A DNA stretch of 64,000 nt from Sulfobacillus sp. (GTDB lineage: Bacteria > Bacillota > Sulfobacillia > Sulfobacillales > Sulfobacillaceae). Shown one piece after another: positions 1 through 7,788 of the stretch. The stretch spans positions 1-64,000 of the forward strand of contig DAIDDL010000021.1 of the NCBI GenBank assembly GCA_027309085.1, in the 5' to 3' direction. How positions within the stretch are numbered: position 1 is the stretch's first letter; each line of letters starts with the position of its first letter. Under the pieces are notes generated by a model. That model was not told the origin of the DNA, did not search any database, and was given only the letters and a program-made list of their open reading frames with translations. A program made the position numbers and the translations under genes.

Positions 1-141
1 GCCACCCAAAAACTGTGGGCGGTGCCAAGCTTTCCGGCCCTGGCGTTCGTGAATCGGCAGGGCATCGTAGCGGTGAGCCCGGCGGGCGCACAGACCCTGC
101 CGCAAGCCCGCGCGGATTTAGCTCGAACGTTAGGGCCGTGA
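1..141 (+). CDS. C-terminal end of a thioredoxin-like protein (partial)
   Basis: The window opens inside a reading frame that runs from base 1 to a TGA at 139-141, giving 46 residues. The stretch VPSFPALAFVNRQGIV looks like the region around the cis-proline of thioredoxin-fold proteins: a valine, a proline-containing turn, a hydrophobic strand, then a turn and strand ending in G-I-V. A short C-terminal helix follows. The active-site CxxC would lie upstream of the window, so redox function cannot be checked. A strong intrinsic terminator about 30 bases downstream closes this transcription unit before the parM-like gene. The family call rests on fold-like pattern only. Confidence 0.5.
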   Translation, partial: ATQKLWAVPSFPALAFVNRQGIVAVSPAGAQTLPQARADLARTLGP

Positions 142-172
142 CGTGCCATGTGGCCCACTTTTCGGTACTATA

Positions 173-203
173 GCCCCCGGCCCTCGTGGCCCGGGGTTTT
201 TTT
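173..203 (+). terminator. Intrinsic terminator placed just before the parM-like gene
   Basis: A GC-rich hairpin (arms CCCCGGCC and GGCCCGGGG around TCGT, with one bulge) is followed by a run of seven T. It ends the upstream thioredoxin-like unit. The ribosome site of the next gene begins only about eight bases after the T run, which leaves no room for a normal promoter between them. Confidence 0.8.
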
Positions 204-224
204 ATATTTATAGGAGGTGTTTGC

Positions 225-1187
225 ATGTCACAAAAAGTCGCCGTTGATTGCGGTCACGGATACGTGAAAGCGCTATCCGCCACTGGTCAGCGCACACTGT
301 TTCCTTCCCTGATTGCTCCGGCCGTCCCTGGGCTCGATATGGGGCCGCTTTCAGCAGCCAGATTAACCCCGGTTCAGTGGGCCGACCAGTCACCGATAGC
401 GTATTGGGTCGGCGAGGATGCTCAGCTACAGGCGGCCAGCTTGTTTGGTGCAGACAAGGCCGCCGACACGCTCACCCGGGATTTGACTGTCATTGCGGTT
501 GAACGCTTAGCAAACAACGGCAATGGGCTGTCGGATCATCAAGTGGTGCACTTGGCGGTCGGTGTCCCTCTTTCGTGGTATGGGCGTCAACGCCAAACGC
601 TGTCGCGAGCTTTGCAGGGGGCTGTGCGGGTGTACGATACGGCTCTTTGGATCGATCAGGTCGAGGTCTTTCCGCAAGGGGTGGCTGCTATTCTGGCAGC
701 GTTGCCGGCAAATCCCCTTCAAGGCTTGTACGGCCTCGCTGATGTTGGATATCGCACGACAGATTATCTGATCGTGCAAGTCGGTAGTGAAGGTCTGCCG
801 ACCGTGGTGTCAGGGTTTGCGGGCTCGTTCGAGCTTGGCATTCACCATGCACTGCAAGAAGTAGCCAGTGCGATCGAGCAGCAGTGGGGGGCGGCATATG
901 CTCCCCACGAATTGGCCGACGCGCGTACCGTTACGGTACGCGGTCAGGAAATCGCCGTGGGTGCTGACATTCGCACGGCGTATGCACGATTAGGCCAGTC
1001 ATTGGCCGCAAAGCTTCAGACAGTGTGGGCCCCAGTGTTGCCCCGCTTACGGGCGTTATATCTGGCAGGCGGGGGAGTCATCGCGATGCCGCCGACGGTG
1101 GGCGAGATGCCGGTGCGCATTGTACCCGACGCGCAATGGGCCAACGCTCAAGGATACTTGGCGGCGATGGGCCCTGACGCACGCTAA
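225..1187 (+). CDS. ParM/Alp-like actin ATPase for plasmid segregation
   Basis: This 320-residue protein begins KVAVDCGHGYVKA, the phosphate-1 loop (D-x-G-x-x-x-x-K) of actin-fold ATPases. A second glycine-rich loop (GLADVGYRTTDYLIV, near residue 176) matches phosphate-2, and AGGGV near residue 284 matches the adenosine motif. In this family the protein polymerises and pushes plasmid copies apart together with a small DNA-binding adaptor. The start at 225 is chosen because TAGGAGGTG lies nine bases upstream; an in-frame ATG at 186 lies inside the terminator. The ribbon-helix-helix frame just downstream is the likely adaptor. It marks the element as plasmid-like or as an integrative element with its own segregation system. 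Confidence 0.85.
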   Translation: MSQKVAVDCGHGYVKALSATGQRTLFPSLIAPAVPGLDMGPLSAARLTPVQWADQSPIAYWVGEDAQLQAASLFGADKAADTLTRDLTVIAVERLANNGNGLSDHQVVHLAVGVPLSWYGRQRQTLSRALQGAVRVYDTALWIDQVEVFPQGVAAILAALPANPLQGLYGLADVGYRTTDYLIVQVGSEGLPTVVSGFAGSFELGIHHALQEVASAIEQQWGAAYAPHELADARTVTVRGQEIAVGADIRTAYARLGQSLAAKLQTVWAPVLPRLRALYLAGGGVIAMPPTVGEMPVRIVPDAQWANAQGYLAAMGPDAR

Positions 1188-1194
1188 GTCTCAT

Positions 1195-1213
1195 GCGGGT
1201 TTCCCGCCTTTTT
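1195..1213 (+). terminator. Short intrinsic terminator after the parM-like gene
   Basis: GCGGG-TTT-CCCGC is followed by CTTTTTG, eight bases after the parM stop codon. It is a compact hairpin with a modest T run, so it may only partly separate parM from the downstream partner gene. Confidence 0.6.
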
Positions 1214-1227
1214 GACGGCTTCATGGT

Positions 1228-1279
1228 CCTACGGACGGCCCGGAATTTCTGCCTCAATACCCTGAGGGTCGTCCGTAGG
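1228..1279 (+). promoter_or_regulatory. Nested hairpin in the parM-adaptor spacer
   Basis: CCTACGGACG (1228-1237) and CGTCCGTAGG (1270-1279) are perfect 10-base arms. Inside them CCTCA (1252-1256) and TGAGG (1263-1267) form a second stem. The structure sits between the parM stop and the ribosome site of the adaptor gene, so it may be a leader that tunes adaptor expression, or part of the partition centromere. The pairing is seen directly; the role is inference. Confidence 0.45.
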
Positions 1280-1341
1280 CCCTTTGGCGTGAGGAAAATG
1301 GCCTCAAACCCATACGGGGCAAGGAACGGAGGTGGGCCTGT

Positions 1342-1638
1342 ACGGTTATCAAATTATACCTCGACGACACGATAGATGCGGATCTTGCGAGGACGATTGA
1401 CAGCATGCCACGCGGCGAGCGATCATCCCGGGTGAAGAGTTTGTTGAGGCTAGCGTTGGCGGGCACCGGCGGGTTACTGGTGCGCGTGGAGGCGCTAGAG
1501 CGCCGGATGGAGGCAATGGAAGCTTTCGCCGGGAATGAACAACAGGTGTCGCCTAGCGACCACGAAGAGGACACTCCGCCAAGCCTCGGGGCGTCTGCCA
1601 TGTCTGCCATGCAGAGCATGCTGGCTGGGCTGGAATAA
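1342..1638 (+). CDS. Ribbon-helix-helix adaptor, likely ParR/StbB-type partner of ParM
   Basis: The frame encodes TVIKLYLDDTIDADLARTID then SMPRGERSSRVKSLLRLAL. This is a textbook ribbon-helix-helix: a strand (VIKLYLD), helix A, an RGERSS turn and helix B. A longer helix (RVEALERRMEAMEAF) and an acidic tail follow, as in ParR/StbB adaptors that bind both centromere and actin filament. The odd point is the start. No ATG, GTG or TTG lies in frame between the TAG at 1276-1278 and the ATG at 1405, and starting at 1405 would delete the DNA-binding strand. A good ribosome site (GGAGGT, 1328-1333) is eight bases before an ACG at 1342, so ACG initiation or a mutated ATG is proposed. The length would be 98 residues. 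Confidence 0.6.
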   Translation, partial: TVIKLYLDDTIDADLARTIDSMPRGERSSRVKSLLRLALAGTGGLLVRVEALERRMEAMEAFAGNEQQVSPSDHEEDTPPSLGASAMSAMQSMLAGLE

Positions 1639-1971
1639 GCAAAGCTTTTGTGATGGCCGTTGGTGCAGTCATGATATTTCTGCGGGAGTGCGAGGTCGCG
1701 CAGGGTCGGTCTTGGATCGCATTCATTTTGCAGACCCGATCGACAATAAGGAGAGGTTCTTGCCACTGTGCGACAAGCCTTAGAGCACGTGGTTTTAATG
1801 GCCACGATCCGCCGTCCAACACCACCACGGCCTTCTTACGGAAGTTCCGATCGCTCACACAATCCGGATACCCGTTTACGCAAGAACGGGGACGTCCGAT
1901 GCTGTCACCCCCGGCTCCCCAAAACGTCGCCGCCCCTCTCTACTCCACGGCAAAAAGCGCCGCGGAGCCTC

Positions 1972-2053
1972 CTCTCTCCCCACCTTCCTTCGTCGTGCGG
2001 AGAGAGACGCAGGATAAGGGGGGAGGTGACACACACGGGCGGCAGAGCCGCCC
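1972..2053. repeat. Inverted repeats in the candidate oriT
   Basis: CTCTCTCC (1972-1979) pairs with GGAGAGAG (1999-2006) across a 19-base loop. GGGCGGC (2037-2043) pairs with GCCGCCC (2047-2053) across AGA. Such hairpins near a relaxase gene commonly flank nic sites. The assignment to oriT is by position only. Confidence 0.4.
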
Positions 2054-2099
2054 GGTAGGGACACAAGACCTTAGAACCCAATGATAGCGTTCAAAATTC

Positions 2100-2238
2100 T
2101 GTCACTACCAGTTGTCCCTACTTGTCACTGCCGAAGACAGACGCGGTGCCAGCGCAAAAAGTAGTGACAGTCCTGTCACTACCTACCCCGAGAGCCTAAA
2201 GCCCGCTTTACGGTAGTCTGTCACTACCTTGTCACTAC
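2100..2238. repeat. TGTCACTAC repeat family upstream of the mobilisation operon
   Basis: TGTCACTAC occurs at 2100-2108, 2174-2182, 2219-2227 and 2230-2238. A one-mismatch copy (TGTCACTGC) starts at 2123, and an inverted copy (GTAGTGACAG) lies at 2161-2170. The last two direct copies are 11 bases apart, about one helical turn, and end 24 bases before the first ribbon-helix-helix gene. This spacing suits cooperative binding of ribbon-helix-helix dimers, so it is probably an operator and relaxosome site. Iterons of a replication origin are an alternative, but no Rep protein is visible in the window. Confidence 0.7.
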
Positions 2239-2262
2239 GTTCTATACAAGGGGGATTTCTTC

Positions 2263-2685
2263 ATGCCAGGCAACAACAATGGGACCCAAATCCGCGCATG
2301 GATACCCGATGACCAATACGGTGTCATTCGTGAGCTAGCAGCAGCCCGGCAAGTGAGCATTAGCCAAATTGTACGGGAATTGATCGCGGCGGGGCTGCAA
2401 GATGATGCCCACCAGCAGGCCGCGCAAGAGTCGTTGAAAGCCGTGACGTCCGCATTGGATCACCTCGAACGGCTGCTTTTTTTCACCGCGCAAAATAGTG
2501 CGTATAGCGCGGTGTCCGCTGAGAGAGCGGGAGAGGCAGCCGCTGCCAAATTGTTTCCTAACAACTCGGAACGCGCTGCGGAAGCGGTAGAGAGTACACG
2601 AGGAAAAATCATGGGGATCATCCACGAGCGCATCCGCAAAGCACTCCGAGGTCCCAAGCCCCAAGTCGAGGAGGGAGAAGATTAA
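2263..2685 (+). CDS. Ribbon-helix-helix relaxosome accessory protein (MobC-like)
   Basis: This 140-residue protein starts with a ribbon-helix-helix domain: strand TQIRAWIPD (residues 6-14), helix with QYGVIRELAAAR, turn VSIS and helix QIVRELIAAGL (to about residue 46). A helical, alanine-rich remainder follows with no transmembrane segment. Proteins of this kind bind oriT, help the relaxase nick DNA and repress their own operon. The start codon lies directly after the TGTCACTAC repeat family, which is its probable binding site. Its stop overlaps the next start (TAATG), so the two ribbon-helix-helix proteins are translationally coupled. Exact family is unknown. Confidence 0.65.
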   Translation: MPGNNNGTQIRAWIPDDQYGVIRELAAARQVSISQIVRELIAAGLQDDAHQQAAQESLKAVTSALDHLERLLFFTAQNSAYSAVSAERAGEAAAAKLFPNNSERAAEAVESTRGKIMGIIHERIRKALRGPKPQVEEGED

Positions 2686-3062
2686 TGCCTGAATCTGATG
2701 TACGCATCCAAGTCCGATTATCGCAGAACACTGCCGCGTCTGTGGAAGCCGCGGCGAAAGCAGAACACATTCCCGTTTCTACGTGGATCCGCAACCAAAT
2801 CGTCGCGAGCTTATACCTCTCCGGAGTGAAAGAAGCCCCGCAAGTCATTTACCAGGGATTCAGGTACTCCATCCAAGATATCGCATCTAACCTCGAAGAA
2901 GTCACGTTAGCAGCCCGAGCATTGCCAGAGCTGATCGAAAATGTGATGGCCTCCGCCATGGTGACGGGCGGGATCGATCCGGTGCAGAGCGCTGAATGGG
3001 CTCACCGGTTTGTGGAAGACGCGTTAGCTGACGCCGCTGACCGTCACAGGACAGACAACTAG
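2685..3062 (+). CDS. Second ribbon-helix-helix accessory protein
   Basis: This 125-residue protein begins with strand VRIQVRLS, helix NTAASVEAAAKAEH, turn IPVS and helix TWIRNQIVASLYL, which is a ribbon-helix-helix fold of MobC type. The rest is predicted helical with an acidic C terminus. It starts within the stop codon of the preceding gene and is followed 21 bases later by the relaxase, so all three form one mobilisation operon. A relaxosome DNA-binding or recruiting role is inferred from context. Two successive, dissimilar ribbon-helix-helix proteins could act on different parts of the repeat-rich spacer upstream. Confidence 0.6.
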   Translation: MPESDVRIQVRLSQNTAASVEAAAKAEHIPVSTWIRNQIVASLYLSGVKEAPQVIYQGFRYSIQDIASNLEEVTLAARALPELIENVMASAMVTGGIDPVQSAEWAHRFVEDALADAADRHRTDN

Positions 3063-3083
3063 GGAAGAAAGGAGAGGAGGACG

Positions 3084-4454
3084 GTGGCCCTGCGGCCGTT
3101 TGTCATTAAGCATGCGTTTTATCTCCCCGACCAAAGGGGGTTCGGGAAAGGCAATCATGGAGCTTTAGCCCATCTCGACTACATGGGGGATCCCAACCGC
3201 CACCACAAGTCGGATGAAGAACTGCTGATGGGCGATCCCAGCATTCACGCCAAATACATGTCCGAACGTCCAGGGACCGCAGGGTACTTTGGCCCTGATC
3301 CCCGCACCTTGCCCGATATCGACGCCATCCAGTCCACCCTACAATCCCACACAGGCCCGATCTGGCGGGATTTTGTCAGTGTCACGGAGAAGGACGCCCT
3401 GACTCTCGGGGGGCACCTTCTCACCCGCGAAGGGTGGGAGCGGGCCGCCCGGCACCAACTGCCCAAGATGTTTGCCCAAATGGGGCTGGACCCCGCGAAC
3501 GTCGACTGGGTCGCCAGTGTGCATAAAAAGGAAGGTCATCCCCACATGCATCTGCTGTATTGGGAGCGAGAGCCACACCGGATCAAAGGCCAGTGGAGTG
3601 AGAAAGAGCGCCTGCGCATCCGGAAGGGCTGGGTGCAAGAGCTTTACGGATCCGAAAGGGACCGGCTTGGGCAGGAAAAGAGTGCTCTGCGGCAACAGAT
3701 TTTGTCCGGGGTCAAAGGTCAAGACATCGGGTTGGTCTCGCCACAGGTCCAAAAAGAATGGCAGCTACGGCTGAGTCGCCTCGCCGATCACGTCCCGGGC
3801 CATGGCCGGGCAGCGCTCCAGTATATGCCGCCCTCAGTGAAAGCGGAAGCTCAAGGGATGGCTGACTGGCTCCTGACCCACGTGCTGGCCTTTCGGGCAA
3901 TGGCTCAACGGTACGGCGATATCGCCGCGGAAATGGCGCAACACTATTCGGGCGATCCCGGTCAGCACCAGAAAGCCCGACAAAACGCCCAGACAGACCT
4001 CACCGACCGCGTGAGCCAGATTATTCTCCAGCAGGCGGCAGCACTCGATAACAACATTCGTTGGGACTTTGTGCGAGACACCCTTCAGACTGACGATCCG
4101 CACGTGGAGCGGGAACTGCACCGCATCAGCCGCCTCATCGGTGAGGAGCGCGAGCAAGCGATTCATGATTATGCCACACAACTCCGCGGGGACCGCTCCG
4201 AAAAATATCAGCGTCCCCTCGAACGCGGGATTGCACAGTCTTTGCGGTATATCGAAGAAGTCCACCGCCAGCAGGCGGCCCACGGTTTGCGCGGGGTGTT
4301 CTTTGGACTGCAATCCGTCTTGCGTCAAGCCGAATCCGAAAACCGCCGCGAGGCGGCTAAACGGCGCTGGGAGGCCGCGAAGGACGCGTGGATACAGGAA
4401 GCCCGGGCGAAAGGCGTCAGTGAGGAAAATATCGCCCGAATCGAGATGGGCTAA
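3084..4454 (+). CDS. Conjugative relaxase, MOBL-like
   Basis: This 456-residue protein carries the metal-binding histidine motif HPHMHLLYWE near residues 151-160, typical of relaxases that cut one strand at oriT and lead it into the recipient. The N-terminal block (residues 1-170) contains FGKGNHGALAHLDYM and a region rich in tyrosine and aromatic residues from which the catalytic tyrosine should come. The C-terminal half is long, helical and charged. The gene uses a GTG start five bases after GGAGAGGAGG. It lies between the accessory DNA-binding genes and the coupling protein, as in MOBL plasmids of Firmicutes such as pLS20. The family assignment is from motif and context, not alignment. Confidence 0.75.
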   Translation: MALRPFVIKHAFYLPDQRGFGKGNHGALAHLDYMGDPNRHHKSDEELLMGDPSIHAKYMSERPGTAGYFGPDPRTLPDIDAIQSTLQSHTGPIWRDFVSVTEKDALTLGGHLLTREGWERAARHQLPKMFAQMGLDPANVDWVASVHKKEGHPHMHLLYWEREPHRIKGQWSEKERLRIRKGWVQELYGSERDRLGQEKSALRQQILSGVKGQDIGLVSPQVQKEWQLRLSRLADHVPGHGRAALQYMPPSVKAEAQGMADWLLTHVLAFRAMAQRYGDIAAEMAQHYSGDPGQHQKARQNAQTDLTDRVSQIILQQAAALDNNIRWDFVRDTLQTDDPHVERELHRISRLIGEEREQAIHDYATQLRGDRSEKYQRPLERGIAQSLRYIEEVHRQQAAHGLRGVFFGLQSVLRQAESENRREAAKRRWEAAKDAWIQEARAKGVSEENIARIEMG

Positions 4455-4477
4455 AGGGAAAGGAAGTTCACTATACG

Positions 4478-6709
4478 ATGAAACCTGAGCACAAGAAATG
4501 GGTCTTCGCCGCCGGCAGCGGTCTCGTGTTTGGGGGTGTCATCGGGACAGGCCTAGCGGATATGTACGAAGCCGTGCTGTTCCCGGCACTCAAAGACAGC
4601 ACGACCAAAACCCCCGGCATTATGCTGGTAGGAAACACCTGGCACCAGTACCTTGCCAGCCGCGGCTATCTGCCGTGGCACGTTGTCTCAGCGTTGTTCC
4701 ACCAGCCCGATAGCCTGATTCTCCCTGTCGTTCTGGGCCTCGGATTCGCCAGCGTCTTGCTCTACAAAGCCTATGGCCACGGGCAATCCACCTGGGGCGG
4801 CCCTCTGGCCGCAGGCAAAGGCCAACACGGTACCGCCCACTGGCGGCCAATTCCCGATTTGGCCGATGGCCTCTATGTCTGGCAAGCGCCGGACAACAAC
4901 GGCCAACAGCCGTCGGCCCAGAAAAAGTACGATGGCAGCGAATGGCCCCGGTCAGGGATTATCGCCGGGCAAGCATCCGCCACCGCGGCGTATGTGGCCA
5001 ACCGGGAAGATCACGTCCTGCTGGTCGGAACCACCGGGGCAGGCAAATCGCGTCGGGTGTTTCTGCCCACAGTGGGCATCTTGGGGCAACAGGGGGAATA
5101 TTCGTTCGTGTTATCCGACCCCAAGGGCGAGCTGTATGCCTATTCCGCCAAATGGTTGGAGTCCCAGGGCTATGACGTCGTGCGATTTGACCTCCGGGAA
5201 CCGCGTAAGGGCGGCCCGAATGCCCGCTGGAATCCGGTGTTGCCGGTCGCCGACGCATTACGCATCGGGGACGTGGGCTTTGCAGCGAAGACGGCGTGGC
5301 AAATCGCCCATGGCATTTCCGCCAAGACCACCAAAGTGTCCGACGAATTCTGGTCATCCACCGCCGAAAGCGCGATGGCCGGCCTGATTCTTGCCGTAGC
5401 GGCCGGCAACCCTTACACCGCACTGCCTGACTCAGTGCAGATCCAAGCGCGACAACAGTGGGACACCCACGCGCGCAAGCTATACAAAGAATTGCCGGCG
5501 TGGGCACAAAAATCCCCGGAGGACGGGGAGTGGAATCCCCCGCCGTGGGAGTGGCCGACACTCCTCGAAGCCAATCTCATTAGCGTCTACCGATCGCTCG
5601 TTTACGGCGGCCAAGGCGGAAAGTTATTGGATATGTGGATCGACCTGCTCCCGTCCGGCCACCCGGCCAAAGACGCTTGGGCGACAGTCGCAGCCAGCGG
5701 TGGCAGTGACAAAACCCGCGCGGGCATTCTGTCGAGTGCTTTGGCCGACTTGCGACTCTTAAGCGAGCCCGACCTGCAATGGCTGCTGTCGGCCGAAGGC
5801 ATGCCACTAAACCAGCCGGGGCGCAAGAAAACGGCAGTGTTCTTGATTGTGCCCGATGACGATAGCACCCGATATCCCTTAGCAACGCTCTATCTGAGCC
5901 AAATGCTGGGGGCCTTGACCCGGCTGGCCGACAGCCAGCCGTCGGGGCGATTGCCGGTGCCGGTCCTGTTTTTGCTCGACGAATTCGGAAACTTCCCCCC
6001 GTTGCCCAATCTGGCCCAAGTGGTCACTGCGGCCCGGTCCCGGGGCATGCGGTTGTTGATGGGGTTGCAGTCCTTCAGCCAATTGGAGCATGCCTATGGA
6101 CGCGAGACGGCACAAACGGTGCGTGAAAACTTAGGCACATGGATTTATCTGCTGACCACCTCGCCACCGATGGCGGAGGAAATCTCGAAGCGCTTAGGGA
6201 CCTACACGACCCGTACGGAGAGTCAGCAACATCCGTATGTGAATTTCTGGAGTCTGTCGACGGCCACGACCATCGGGAACACCAGTCAGGGCGAGAGTTT
6301 GACATCCCGGCCCCTGCTGACTCCGGATGAAATCATGCGCTGGCCGCCAGACCGGTCTTTGGTTTTGCAGCAACGCAAGGCGCCCGCCAATCTTCCTCTA
6401 CCAGATTTGAGCGTCTGGCAAAAGGCGGGTCTGTTCACGGCATTTCAACGGGGAGACCCCGAGCCCATCCCGGACGGCGGACCGGAAGCCAAAATCTGGT
6501 GGCCGCTGCAAGAGCAGCCGGGATGGCCGTCACCCTCAGAGAACGGTCTGGCAGGGGGAGAAGAGCCACAAGGCTCACCAGACCCGTCGCTGGATGTTCC
6601 GGAGGAAGGAGGTGAGAGAAGCATGGCATCCGAGGAGGCCACCGTGGTAAGCGATCCCATGTTGGAGGCCCTTCTGTTGGAGGGGCAAGATGTGGACGTC
6701 ATTCAATAG
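4478..6709 (+). CDS. Type IV coupling protein, VirD4/TraG family
   Basis: This 743-residue ATPase links the relaxosome to the secretion channel. Two N-terminal membrane segments are visible (about residues 8-32 and 72-92). Walker A is VGTTGAGKS near residue 187, followed by FVLSDPKGELYAYSAKWL, a typical VirD4 motif. Walker B is LFLLDEFGNFPPLPNL near residue 498. Sensor-like motifs (RSRGMRLLMGLQSFSQLE) follow. The C-terminal 100 residues are proline- and acid-rich and may contact substrate. It follows the relaxase by 23 bases, and an intrinsic terminator lies directly after it, ending the mobilisation operon. Confidence 0.93.
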   Translation: MKPEHKKWVFAAGSGLVFGGVIGTGLADMYEAVLFPALKDSTTKTPGIMLVGNTWHQYLASRGYLPWHVVSALFHQPDSLILPVVLGLGFASVLLYKAYGHGQSTWGGPLAAGKGQHGTAHWRPIPDLADGLYVWQAPDNNGQQPSAQKKYDGSEWPRSGIIAGQASATAAYVANREDHVLLVGTTGAGKSRRVFLPTVGILGQQGEYSFVLSDPKGELYAYSAKWLESQGYDVVRFDLREPRKGGPNARWNPVLPVADALRIGDVGFAAKTAWQIAHGISAKTTKVSDEFWSSTAESAMAGLILAVAAGNPYTALPDSVQIQARQQWDTHARKLYKELPAWAQKSPEDGEWNPPPWEWPTLLEANLISVYRSLVYGGQGGKLLDMWIDLLPSGHPAKDAWATVAASGGSDKTRAGILSSALADLRLLSEPDLQWLLSAEGMPLNQPGRKKTAVFLIVPDDDSTRYPLATLYLSQMLGALTRLADSQPSGRLPVPVLFLLDEFGNFPPLPNLAQVVTAARSRGMRLLMGLQSFSQLEHAYGRETAQTVRENLGTWIYLLTTSPPMAEEISKRLGTYTTRTESQQHPYVNFWSLSTATTIGNTSQGESLTSRPLLTPDEIMRWPPDRSLVLQQRKAPANLPLPDLSVWQKAGLFTAFQRGDPEPIPDGGPEAKIWWPLQEQPGWPSPSENGLAGGEEPQGSPDPSLDVPEEGGERSMASEEATVVSDPMLEALLLEGQDVDVIQ

Positions 6710-6717
6710 TTCGCACT

Positions 6718-6752
6718 GCAGCCCCGTCCACGAGACGGGGTGCTGTTTTTTC
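6718..6752 (+). terminator. Intrinsic terminator after the coupling protein gene
   Basis: CCCCGTC (6722-6728) pairs with GACGGGG (6734-6740), extended by CAGC and GCTG, and is followed by a T-rich run. The TATAGGAGGTG ribosome site of the next gene starts about ten bases later, the same arrangement as before the parM-like gene. Confidence 0.8.
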
Positions 6753-6779
6753 TACCGTAATATAGGAGGTGTTTTTACG

Positions 6780-7688
6780 ATGACCGGATCCGAAGCCCAA
6801 AGCGCCGTCCAAAACGGCGTTCAGCAGCTCGTCGACGACCCGACCCAGTGGCAACGCTGGGCCGATACGCAAGCCAAGTTTCATCACTACAGTCCGGGTA
6901 ACGCGCTATTGATTATGAGCCAACGCCCGGATGCCACCAAGGTCGCGGGGTTCAAAACGTGGCAGTCACTCGATCGTTACGTGATGAAAGGCGAGCATGG
7001 GTTGACCATTCTGGCGCCCGTTACACGCCGAGCGCCGGACGAATCATCCCGTGAAGGTCTGCCCGCTGAAACGCCGGCTCCCACCCCGGTCCGCACCATT
7101 GTGACGTTCCGACCCGCTACCGTGTTCGACATTTCTCAGACCGATGGGAAACCGCTCGACCTGCCCCATGCGGAGGAAATCGTAGGCGGCCATCTCAAGG
7201 ACGTGTTGGAGGTCTTGACCCACCGTGTGGTGCCGGTTCCCGTGGTTTTTCGGCCCTTGGACTCGGATCGTGACGGATTCGGCTTTTGGGAGCCGCAAAA
7301 AGGCGCCATCACCCTCACGTCGCAAGTGGACCCCAACATGCAACTGAAGACGCTCTTGCATGAATGGGCGCATTCTATCGGCGTGCCCGCGGGCTCTTCA
7401 CTGCAAGGCATTCATCGCGGCACCGAAGAAGTGACGGCGGAAACCAGCGCGTATGTCATGGCGAAGATGGTCGGGTTGGACACGAAGGATTACAGCCAAG
7501 CCTACATCGCGGGATGGGGCGACATGAATCCTGAAAAGGTGAAAGCGGTCATGGCGGACGTGACGCATCGCGTCCGGGTGATGAGCGAGCACATGGAGCG
7601 CAGTCCGGACCCGTTGCTCCAAAGTCTGACCGCAACATGGAACCCCACGGCGCAACCCCAGCGCCAACCGCAGGAAGTCGAACGGTAA
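6780..7688 (+). CDS. ArdC-like antirestriction protein with zinc metallopeptidase domain
   Basis: This 302-residue protein has an N-terminal ArdC-type single-stranded-DNA-binding region (W-RWADTQAKFHHYSPGNALL, then VAGFKTWQSLDRYVMKGEHG) and a C-terminal zincin-like domain with LLHEWAHSIG near residue 200. A downstream glutamate in EEVTAETSAYVMAKM is the likely third zinc ligand. ArdC-family proteins on plasmids protect incoming single-stranded DNA from host restriction. The start at 6780 follows TATAGGAGGTG; an earlier in-frame ATG at 6690 lies inside the preceding gene. A place between coupling protein and secretion operon fits early expression in a new host. Confidence 0.8.
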   Translation: MTGSEAQSAVQNGVQQLVDDPTQWQRWADTQAKFHHYSPGNALLIMSQRPDATKVAGFKTWQSLDRYVMKGEHGLTILAPVTRRAPDESSREGLPAETPAPTPVRTIVTFRPATVFDISQTDGKPLDLPHAEEIVGGHLKDVLEVLTHRVVPVPVVFRPLDSDRDGFGFWEPQKGAITLTSQVDPNMQLKTLLHEWAHSIGVPAGSSLQGIHRGTEEVTAETSAYVMAKMVGLDTKDYSQAYIAGWGDMNPEKVKAVMADVTHRVRVMSEHMERSPDPLLQSLTATWNPTAQPQRQPQEVER

Positions 7689-7700
7689 AACCCGGATACT

Positions 7701-7728
7701 GCCCCTCTCGTCCCTGCCGGAGAGGGGC
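7701..7728 (+). promoter_or_regulatory. Strong hairpin upstream of the pilin-like gene
   Basis: GCCCCTCTC (7701-7709) and GAGAGGGGC (7720-7728) form a perfect 9-base stem. No T run follows directly, so it may be a processing or attenuation structure rather than a full terminator. It precedes the pilin-like gene by 60 bases. Confidence 0.5.
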
Positions 7729-7788
7729 GGTACGCGGGCTTTAGACAGCCGCGACATCACATTAGTACCACAAAGGAGATCACAAAAG

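Larger units (their letters stand above)
1639..2262. other. Gene-free spacer, candidate origin of transfer and control region
   Basis: About 620 bases lie between the partition genes and the mobilisation operon without a convincing gene. The open frames here lack ribosome sites and have no protein-like composition. The right half carries inverted repeats and a family of TGTCACTAC repeats, described separately. Lying directly before two ribbon-helix-helix genes and a relaxase, this is the natural place for oriT and for the operator of the mobilisation operon. No nic site could be recognised. Confidence 0.5.

Noticed and set aside
1254-1858. Minus-strand frames of 183 and 101 residues opposite the ParM partner and the spacer
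   Set aside because: They overlap the well-formed ribbon-helix-helix frame, lack ribosome sites and have low-complexity composition.
1650-2084. Plus-strand 144-residue frame in the spacer
   Set aside because: No ribosome site, irregular composition rich in Ser, Pro and Arg, and it covers inverted repeats that look regulatory.
2100-2238. TGTCACTAC repeats as a CRISPR array or replication iterons
   Set aside because: Spacing is irregular and repeats are only nine bases, so not CRISPR; no Rep gene is present, so iterons are less likely than an operator.
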